DNA of 64,000 bases from NCBI RefSeq assembly GCF_010906925.1, contig NZ_VTVE01000001.1, forward strand, positions 248,001-312,000, written 5' to 3'. Each line of letters begins with the position of its first letter. Position 1 is the stretch's first letter. Below, in pieces: positions 58,226 through 64,000 of this stretch. The notes under the pieces are model-generated. The model was not told the DNA's origin and searched no databases. It saw nothing but the letters and a program-made list of their open reading frames with translations. The stretch comes from Pseudobutyrivibrio xylanivorans (GTDB lineage: Bacteria > Bacillota > Clostridia > Lachnospirales > Lachnospiraceae). The translations under genes and the position numbers were made by a program.

Positions 58226-58825
58226 ATGGTAAATGGAGATATATTTTATTTCTCTTGGGAGCTTGATTTTCTTCATTGGTTGCAGGGGATTCATAATCCA
58301 ATACTGGATAAAATAATGATTACTGCAACAAATCTGGAAGATTATGTTCTAATATTGCTGTTAATTTTTATAGGATTAACAGTTTTTCCCAGGAGCAGAA
58401 AAATAGGTGGGACACTTTTAGTGGCAACAATTGTTTGTTTTTTAATAGTAAACGTTGGAATGAAACCATTTATAACAAGATGCAGGCCATGCTGGCTTGA
58501 GCCCAGCGTAAAGCTACTTGTAAATGCACCTCATAGTTTTTCATTCCCATCGGGACATACAAATGCCTTTTTTGCCATGGCAACAGCAGTATTTTTAAGG
58601 AATAAGAAAATCGGAATTCCATGTCTAGCAACAGCGTCTCTTATTGCATTCAGTCGATTATATTTGTTTGTTCATTGGCCAACAGATGTATTAGGTGGAA
58701 TTGTTACAGGAATTGTTAGTGCAATAATTGGATATATGGCCATCGAAGCATTAAGTAAATTGTTTGGGAGAATAAAGAAAAGAATTAAGGAGAAAAAATA
58801 TGAAAACAAGTTTGAGATTAATTAA
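58226..58825 (+). CDS. PAP2 family phosphatase
   Basis: A 199-residue membrane phosphatase of the phosphatidic acid phosphatase type 2 fold: KPFITRCRP (motif 1), PHSFSFPSGHTNAFF (motif 2, catalytic His) and SRLYLFVHWPTDVLGG (motif 3, nucleophile His). Such enzymes dephosphorylate undecaprenyl pyrophosphate or lipid phosphates outside the membrane. Overlaps the next gene by 26 bp. GGGAGGA before ATG. Confidence 0.9.
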   Translation: MVNGDIFYFSWELDFLHWLQGIHNPILDKIMITATNLEDYVLILLLIFIGLTVFPRSRKIGGTLLVATIVCFLIVNVGMKPFITRCRPCWLEPSVKLLVNAPHSFSFPSGHTNAFFAMATAVFLRNKKIGIPCLATASLIAFSRLYLFVHWPTDVLGGIVTGIVSAIIGYMAIEALSKLFGRIKKRIKEKKYENKFEIN

Positions 58826-59615
58826 GTATTTAGGAGCAATTGTTTTATCATTTATTTTAATGACTTTTATACCGAGTTTGGTACTTTCATATATAAATAT
58901 TACTAATTATTATGTTATGGTAAGCGTTTATTTATTAGTAATTATCGGGATTCTTGCTGTAACAGTAATTGTATTTGGTGAGAAAAAAGTATTTGCGTTT
59001 TCACTTAAAAGTTTCAAAGATACCTTTGTAATTGGTGGTGTTATGACAGCTATTACAGCTTTTTATTTGGTGACAAATATCTACACGGCAATTAAAGAGT
59101 ATGGCACACCACTTATGGATGGTAAGACTATAGTGTTATTTCTATTATTAAATTTTCTGGGCGCTGGTATCAGAGAAGAGCTTCTTACCAGAGGTGTATG
59201 GCTTACATTCTTTAGAAAAGCTTTTGGTAACAGCAAGGCATCATATATAGTGGCAATGTCTTTATCTTCGATTCTTTTTGGTGCTATTCATATTACAAAT
59301 CTTGATGGAGCAGTTGACCCTACACCAATTTACGCACAGATAATCTATGCTATTGGAATCGGATTTTTCCTTGCAGCCCTTTATTTTAGAACAGGAAATC
59401 TCTGGGGAAATATGGTACTTCACTTCCTTTTTGATATTAGCCTTATGGTTAAGCCTATGATTTACGGAAATAGGAGCGATATGGATGTGCTCATCGGAGA
59501 GTGGCTTGGCTCAGGAATAATCCTCAAGTCAATTCTTATTTCGGTGGTGTCAGTTGTTATTGGTCTTTACCTTATTAGAGGCGACAAATTCAAGGAAATC
59601 GCTGAGGCAGAATAA
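58800..59615 (+). CDS. CPBP family intramembrane protease 3 of the cluster
   Basis: A 271-residue membrane protein. Motif 1 REELLTRGVWL (Glu 126-127, Arg 131), FGAIHITNLDGAV and HFLFDIS are the CPBP motifs. The start, inside the PAP2 gene's end, is supported by AAGGAG. Two bases separate it from the hydrolase gene. Confidence 0.87.
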   Translation: MKTSLRLIKYLGAIVLSFILMTFIPSLVLSYINITNYYVMVSVYLLVIIGILAVTVIVFGEKKVFAFSLKSFKDTFVIGGVMTAITAFYLVTNIYTAIKEYGTPLMDGKTIVLFLLLNFLGAGIREELLTRGVWLTFFRKAFGNSKASYIVAMSLSSILFGAIHITNLDGAVDPTPIYAQIIYAIGIGFFLAALYFRTGNLWGNMVLHFLFDISLMVKPMIYGNRSDMDVLIGEWLGSGIILKSILISVVSVVIGLYLIRGDKFKEIAEAE

Positions 59616-59617
59616 GT

Positions 59618-60583
59618 ATGAAAAAATTTTTAAAATATACACGCAGATTTTTTATAGTTTCACTTTGCTTGATAATCGTTTTACTAGTAACTACATCGAT
59701 TGTATATAGAGTAAAGCTTCATAAGATAATGAACACCCTAGAACCATGTAGGTGTTTGGTTTCTGCTGGAGAATATGAGTTAAATGTTGCTAGAATTGGC
59801 AATAGAGATGGAAAACATAAAATTGTATGTTGTTCTGGATTAAATGATGGCACTATGAATATTTCTTGGCGTAACATGACAAAATATATTGAAAAAGATA
59901 ATGAGCTGTTGTTTATAGACCGTGCCGGCTATGGTCTTAGTGAGGACACCAAGGAAGATAGAACCGTAGATCAGATAGTAGAGGATTATCGAACTGTTCT
60001 CAAAAATCTGGGTGAGGAAGGTCCTTATATTTTGATGGGCCACTCTATTGGAGGAATGTACACATCTTACTGGCAGAGCAAGTATCCAGAGGAAGTGGAA
60101 GGGCTGATAATCATGGATGGAACCCTTTGCAATTTGGTTGATGAAGAGGAAAAAACAGCGGCTGTAAAACAGTGGAGATTTCTCTCTATAGCTGAAAAAG
60201 TTGGGCTTGAACCACTAGTAATGAAAAAATTATACTATAAGAATCTTCTGGATAATGTATCAGATAGAGAAGCAGACTTTCATTTGTATTTGTTTTCAAA
60301 GACTACAGGAAGTCATGCAACTATATCAGAGGTGAATCTAGTTTACGATAATGCCCAGGCAGTATGGAATAGTCTAAAGCCTAATGATGTACCAAAGATT
60401 TTTATTGATGCCAGCTATCAGGTTGCTAACAATTCTGATTTTGAAAAGGATTATTGGATACCATATGCTGAGAAGATGGGTAATTGCGATATTGTCCCTC
60501 TTTATGGTAGTCATTCTATTTACTTTGAAAAGTCAAAGGAATGTGGGAATATTGTTAAGAATTTTATCGCTGAGTTAGATTAA
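59618..60583 (+). CDS. Membrane-anchored alpha/beta hydrolase
   Basis: A 321-residue protein with one N-terminal membrane helix (about 11-30), then an alpha/beta hydrolase domain: FIDRAGYGLSED (about 99), nucleophile elbow GHSIGGMYTS (Ser143), IIMDGTLC, and a terminal His in YGSHSIYFE. Likely acts on a lipid or ester outside the membrane. Close spacing makes it part of the CPBP/PAP2 operon. Confidence 0.86.
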   Translation: MKKFLKYTRRFFIVSLCLIIVLLVTTSIVYRVKLHKIMNTLEPCRCLVSAGEYELNVARIGNRDGKHKIVCCSGLNDGTMNISWRNMTKYIEKDNELLFIDRAGYGLSEDTKEDRTVDQIVEDYRTVLKNLGEEGPYILMGHSIGGMYTSYWQSKYPEEVEGLIIMDGTLCNLVDEEEKTAAVKQWRFLSIAEKVGLEPLVMKKLYYKNLLDNVSDREADFHLYLFSKTTGSHATISEVNLVYDNAQAVWNSLKPNDVPKIFIDASYQVANNSDFEKDYWIPYAEKMGNCDIVPLYGSHSIYFEKSKECGNIVKNFIAELD

Positions 60584-60664
60584 GATTTAAACTATTTATT
60601 GAAAAGAATAAAGCATCTGACTATAATGAATTCAGCAAATTAAGAGGATGAATGATTATAGATT

Positions 60665-61780
60665 ATGGATGCAGTTAAGAGATTTATTAGAAATGAAATA
60701 GTACTTTGCGTAGCTTTTGTTTTGGCGGTGATATCAGCATTTGTGATTCACCCAGACAAAAGCTATTTTGCTTACATTGATTATAGAACCCTTAGTATTT
60801 TGCTGGCACTTATGATTACAATGGCAGGGCTTCAGAGACTTCATGTTTTTAGACAGATAGGAGAGCTTTTGGTTGCAAAGATGAGCTCGATAAGAGGAGT
60901 TACTCTTATTCTCATTGCCCTTTGCTTTTTCTCTGCTATGTTTATTACAAATGATGTGGCCCTTCTTACATTTGTGCCATTTTCGATTGTAACCTTATCT
61001 ATTTCTGGAAGAAAAGATCTCTACATAATAGTGATAGTGCTAGAGACAATAGCTGCAAACCTTGGAAGTATGCTGACTCCACTAGGCAATCCACAGAATT
61101 TATATCTATACTCGATTGCTGGAATGAGCCTTGGGGCATTTATAAAATTAATGCTTCCATATAGTGTGGTAGCTCTTGCAATGCTTGTGATTGCAACCGT
61201 TATCAGAGTGAAGAGCGCTCCTGTTGTTCTTACAGAAAAGAGCGTATATGAGCGTAAAGCTCGGGATAAGAAGCTAATTGCCATGTACGTATTTACGTTT
61301 TTGGTTTCTATTCTAGTGGTTGCCAGAGTGCTTGATTATCGAATTGGACTTTTAATAGTTGCGTTGCTTGCATTTATCTTTGATAGGAGAGTTCTCAGAA
61401 AGCCAGACTATTCTCTTTTATTTACCTTTATCTTCTTATTTATATTTATAGGAAATATTAAGAGGATTCCTGAACTTAGTGGAGCCCTTAGTCAGCTTGT
61501 TAAGGTAAATGAGGTGGGAGTGTCTATTGGACTTAGCCAGGTGATTAGCAATGTGCCTGCAGCAATTTTATGCTCTGGATTTACAGACCAGATTGACAAG
61601 CTTATCATTGGAACCAATCTTGGAGGTCTGGGAACACTTATAGCTTCTATGGCAAGTCTCATTTCATTCAAACAGTACAGCTATATTGATGGTTCAGATT
61701 CTAAAAAATATATGATAGTGTTCACCGCTTTTAATATTATCTTTTTAGCAGTAATGTGTGCACTGTATTTATTAATGTAA
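60665..61780 (+). CDS. SLC13/citrate transporter-like anion permease
   Basis: A 371-residue protein with about ten membrane helices of the ArsB/NhaD-SLC13 (ion transporter) superfamily: FITNDVALLTFVPFSIV (about 99), NLGSMLTPLGNPQNLYLYS (the SNT-type motif at about 137), and SNVPAAILCSGF near 300. Shorter than typical 430-residue members, lacking one helical hairpin region. Substrate, possibly a dicarboxylate or arsenite-like anion, is open. An ATG 82 bp after the hydrolase; may or may not share its transcript. Confidence 0.78.
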   Translation: MDAVKRFIRNEIVLCVAFVLAVISAFVIHPDKSYFAYIDYRTLSILLALMITMAGLQRLHVFRQIGELLVAKMSSIRGVTLILIALCFFSAMFITNDVALLTFVPFSIVTLSISGRKDLYIIVIVLETIAANLGSMLTPLGNPQNLYLYSIAGMSLGAFIKLMLPYSVVALAMLVIATVIRVKSAPVVLTEKSVYERKARDKKLIAMYVFTFLVSILVVARVLDYRIGLLIVALLAFIFDRRVLRKPDYSLLFTFIFLFIFIGNIKRIPELSGALSQLVKVNEVGVSIGLSQVISNVPAAILCSGFTDQIDKLIIGTNLGGLGTLIASMASLISFKQYSYIDGSDSKKYMIVFTAFNIIFLAVMCALYLLM

Positions 61781-61840
61781 GAGTTGTAAGCTGCTTTATG
61801 ATTAATAAATTGGCGGTAGATAGAAATGTTAAGTATTGAC

Positions 61841-61869
61841 TTGATTTTTTCTTGCTTAGGGAGTATTAT
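61841..61869 (+). promoter_or_regulatory. que operon promoter
   Basis: TTGATT (61841-61846), 17-bp spacer, TATTAT (61864-61869). Transcription would start near 61876, so the riboswitch and the attenuator below lie in the leader. Confidence 0.8.
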
Positions 61870-61908
61870 AGTCAAGCAATTTAAAAGAGAAATTCGCCTA
61901 CGGGCGAG

Positions 61909-61956
61909 GGACAGTTCGTTTGTACCATCCTGTCCATAAACAAAACCAGGACTAAA
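61909..61956 (+). promoter_or_regulatory. Probable preQ1 riboswitch aptamer
   Basis: GGACAG (61909-61914) pairs with CTGTCC (61930-61935) around the loop TTCGTTTGTACCATC, followed by an A-rich tail ATAAACAAAACCAGGAC. A stem of 5-6 bp with an ACC-containing loop and an AAACAAAACCAGG-like tail is the H-type pseudoknot layout of preQ1-I aptamers. Position directly before queD, and a preceding TCGCC/GGCGA hairpin (61894-61907), agree. Class assignment is by eye. Confidence 0.72.
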
Positions 61957-62095
61957 AAGTAATTTAGATGACTCAGTATGTTTGGGTTTATTTGAATCGA
62001 TTATGATTAGTTGGTAAAGAAGGGGTGCACTCTTCTTTTTTTATTGTTTATCTTTAGTTTTCCATCCTAATCATATCCAGTTTTTTCTAGTCCTG
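61947..62095 (+). terminator. Nested attenuator of the que leader
   Basis: CAGGACTA (61947-61954) pairs with TAGTCCTG (62088-62095), TATGATTAG (62002-62010) with CTAATCATA (62067-62075), and the terminator AAAGAAG/CTTCTTT (62016-62022, 62032-62038) with T7 lies innermost. The CAGGAC part belongs to the aptamer tail, so ligand binding and the outer pairing should be mutually exclusive. The right outer arm lies just before the queD ribosome binding site AAGGAG. Confidence 0.7.
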
Positions 62096-62112
62096 TTTCA
62101 AGGAGATTTTCA

Positions 62113-62535
62113 ATGTACTATTTAACTGCAGAAGCTTCATTTGATGGAGCACACTTTCTAGCTGGCTATGAGGGCAAATGCTCAAATTTGCACGGTCATC
62201 GCTGGAGAGTAATTTTAAATATAAAGTCTGAAAAGTTGCAGGCTGAGGGCCAGCAACGAGGAATGGTTGTAGATTTCGGCGATGTAAAAAGTGCTCTTAA
62301 AAAAGAGACTGATTACTTTGATCACACCTTTATATATGAAGAAGGTTCTCTTAAGGATACAACAGTTGCCGCTCTTAAGGACGAGAATTTCCTTATGAGA
62401 GTAGTGCCTTTTAGACCAACAGCCGAGAATTTTTCCAAGTATTTTTATGAGAAGTTTACTTCATACGGATTTAAGGTGGCAGAGGTGACAGTTTACGAGA
62501 CTCCTAATAACTGCGCTAGCTACAGGGAGGATTAA
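62113..62535 (+). CDS. queD: 6-carboxy-5,6,7,8-tetrahydropterin synthase
   Basis: First dedicated step of queuosine precursor synthesis, from dihydroneopterin triphosphate. The 140-residue protein has the zinc His triad pattern (FDGAHFLAGYEGKCSNLHGHRWRV, seen as CSNLHGHRW near residue 27) and catalytic residues in DFGDVKSALK and EVTVYETPNNCASY. AAGGAG before ATG. First gene of queD-queE-folE-queC. Confidence 0.95.
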   Translation: MYYLTAEASFDGAHFLAGYEGKCSNLHGHRWRVILNIKSEKLQAEGQQRGMVVDFGDVKSALKKETDYFDHTFIYEEGSLKDTTVAALKDENFLMRVVPFRPTAENFSKYFYEKFTSYGFKVAEVTVYETPNNCASYRED

Positions 62536-62537
62536 TT

Positions 62538-63206
62538 GTGGCTGTTTTTAATGTAGTAGAAAAATTCGTAAGTATAAATGGCGAAGGGCAGCATGCTGGC
62601 GAGCTTGCGGTATTCATAAGGCTCCGTGGATGTAATCTCTCATGTAGCTATTGTGATACTAGATGGGCCTGCACTGATGAAGCTGATGCTGAGGCGATGA
62701 GTGAGGACGAAATCATCTCATATGTTAAGTCGACGGGAGTGAGAAGAGTTACCCTGACAGGTGGAGAACCCTTGCTGGCAGAGGATATTGGAGTGCTTTT
62801 AGAAGCCTTTTCTAGTGAGAAAAATTTCCTAGTTGAAATAGAAACCAACGGTAGTGTTTTCGTAGGGGATTTTGCAAAAATAGATAACCCTCCAGCCTTT
62901 ACTTTGGACTATAAGCTTGCTGGTTCTGGCATGGAAGATAAGATGGATCTTAGTAATTTCAAGTATTTGCAAAAGAAGGATACGGTGAAATTTGTCTGCT
63001 CTAATGTGTCAGAGCTTGATAAGGTCTGTGAAATAGTGGATGAGTTTTCACTGTCAGAGAAATGTACAGTGTTAATTAGCCCTGTGTTTGGTAGAATCGA
63101 GCCGGCAGATATGGTGGACTATTTAATAAAACACAAACGTAACGATATAAGATTGCAGCTACAACTTCACAAGTTTATTTGGGACCCAAATAAGCGAGGA
63201 GTATAG
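62538..63206 (+). CDS. queE: 7-carboxy-7-deazaguanine synthase (radical SAM)
   Basis: Converts 6-carboxytetrahydropterin to 7-carboxy-7-deazaguanine. The 222-residue protein has VEKFVSINGEGQHAGE, the radical SAM cluster in RLRGCNLSCSYCDTRW (CxxxCxxC), TLTGGEPLL and a C-terminal IRLQLQLHKFIW. Starts at GTG with GGGAGG upstream, two bases after the queD stop. Confidence 0.94.
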   Translation: MAVFNVVEKFVSINGEGQHAGELAVFIRLRGCNLSCSYCDTRWACTDEADAEAMSEDEIISYVKSTGVRRVTLTGGEPLLAEDIGVLLEAFSSEKNFLVEIETNGSVFVGDFAKIDNPPAFTLDYKLAGSGMEDKMDLSNFKYLQKKDTVKFVCSNVSELDKVCEIVDEFSLSEKCTVLISPVFGRIEPADMVDYLIKHKRNDIRLQLQLHKFIWDPNKRGV

Positions 63207-63217
63207 GAAGGTAAAAT

Positions 63218-63790
63218 ATGGCAATTAATAAGGAATTAATAAAGGAAAGCATTAGAAATATCATAATTGCGCTGGGAGATGACCCTGATAGAGCAGGACT
63301 TTTAGAGACACCGGACCGTGTGGCTCGTATGTACGAGGAAGTCTTTGAGGGAATGAATTACAGCAATGCTGAGATAGCAGATATGTTTAACAAAACATTT
63401 GACGAGGACTACTATGATGAGGATAGTCAGGATTTGGTGTTTGTTAAGGATATAGAGGTGTTTAGCTACTGCGAGCATCACCTTGCCCTTATGTATGATA
63501 TGAAGGTAAGCGTGGCATACATTCCAAATGGAAAAGTAATTGGACTTAGCAAAATCGCAAGAATTGCTGACATGGCGGCAAAGCGCCTTCAGCTTCAGGA
63601 GCGTATCGGAAATGATATAGCAGAGATTCTGCAAATGGTGACAGGCTCAGAGGATGTGGCTGTATTTATTGAAGCAAGCCATTCGTGCATGACAGCCCGT
63701 GGCATCAAAAATGCGGGAGCCCGCACTCATACTCAGACCTTAAGAGGTCGATTTAAAACCGACAGTGATTTACTTGCTAGATTACATTAA
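63218..63790 (+). CDS. folE: GTP cyclohydrolase I
   Basis: Makes dihydroneopterin triphosphate, the QueD substrate (also feeding folate). The 190-residue protein has family motifs [17 protein letters not shown] (zinc Cys/His), [20 protein letters not shown] and [17 protein letters not shown]. Position between queE and queC points to queuosine use. GAAGG before ATG. Confidence 0.95.
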   Translation: MAINKELIKESIRNIIIALGDDPDRAGLLETPDRVARMYEEVFEGMNYSNAEIADMFNKTFDEDYYDEDSQDLVFVKDIEVFSYCEHHLALMYDMKVSVAYIPNGKVIGLSKIARIADMAAKRLQLQERIGNDIAEILQMVTGSEDVAVFIEASHSCMTARGIKNAGARTHTQTLRGRFKTDSDLLARLH

Positions 63791-63819
63791 TCGCGGTATT
63801 AGGAGGATTTATATAAATA

Positions 63820-64000
63820 ATGAAAGCTTTAGTTTTAGTTAGCGGTGGAGTGGATAGCACTACTTGCCTTGGAATGGCTGTAAAGGAATATGGCCATGAA
63901 AATGTTGTTGGCCTATCTATTTTTTATGGACAGCGCCATGATAAGGAGATAAAGGCAGCAGATGCTGTGTGCGATTTTTATAAGGTAGAGCATATTACAC
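63820..64000 (+). CDS. queC: 7-cyano-7-deazaguanine synthase, N-terminal fragment
   Basis: ATP-dependent conversion of carboxy-deazaguanine to preQ0. Sixty codons are visible, starting [18 protein letters not shown] with the PP-loop SGGVDS, then [18 protein letters not shown]. Cut by the window end. AGGAGG lies about 12 bases upstream. Completes a queD-queE-folE-queC order. Confidence 0.95.
   Translation, partial: MKALVLVSGGVDSTTCLGMAVKEYGHENVVGLSIFYGQRHDKEIKAADAVCDFYKVEHIT

Overview
The window looks like chromosomal DNA of an anaerobic Firmicute of the Lachnospiraceae, most likely near Butyrivibrio/Pseudobutyrivibrio. This is judged from AT-rich composition, strong AGGAGG ribosome binding sites, Clostridia-type gene families (DUF362, DUF1848, YlmH, M29 aminopeptidase, DUF1016 nuclease), HrcA/CIRCE heat-shock control and the protein sequences. 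No rRNA, tRNA, CRISPR array, prophage or insertion sequence was found.

Layout. 1-9071: aspS tail, AI-2E-type permease, small proteins and a DUF362 protein, a 52-bp repeat array, membrane methyltransferase, nth, formate/nitrite channel, pyrE, M29 aminopeptidase. 9123-13219: purine genes purE, purM, purN, purD, each preceded by a large base-paired element; two of these are near-identical copies with covarying helices. 13282-19792: CPBP protease, then a minus-strand run of TrkA/TrkH potassium uptake, arginase-like, cytidylate kinase-like and phosphoribosyltransferase genes. 19919-21466: guaA. 21530-25161: a small accessory island (HTH plus DUF1016 nuclease, GyrI-like, a broken NUDIX region, AadA-like), bounded by two copies of one terminator. 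25201-32116: VanZ/TetR, then a signalling cluster of hybrid kinase, solute-binding lipoprotein, Hpt protein and HD-GYP response regulator. 32287-32842: a candidate small RNA and a second type of inverted-repeat array. 32907-49145: DNA repair, diguanylate cyclase, metabolic and chaperone genes (hsp20 and clpB, both with CIRCE), rarA, an aminotransferase and a secreted protein. 49253-54829: a minus-strand sulfur operon around a family 2A encapsulin. 55082-61780: proC, a second 52-bp repeat array, and a CPBP/PAP2/hydrolase membrane cluster. 61841-64000: queuosine-precursor operon queD-queE-folE-queC behind a likely preQ1 riboswitch.

Most notable: (1) the encapsulin operon, which combines shell, a SufS-type cysteine desulfurase with a long cargo-like N-terminus, serine acetyltransferase, a fused sulfur-carrier/E1/rhodanese protein and a JAMM peptidase, suggesting a compartmentalised sulfur and cysteine module; (2) three arrays of inverted repeats, two with a 52-bp period and one with the same architecture but a different arm and spacings of 72, 52, 63 and 62 bp, close to whole helical turns; (3) a conserved structured RNA present twice around purE with compensatory changes in two helices.

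All functional calls rest on recognising protein motifs and reading the DNA by eye. No alignment, folding or database search was run.
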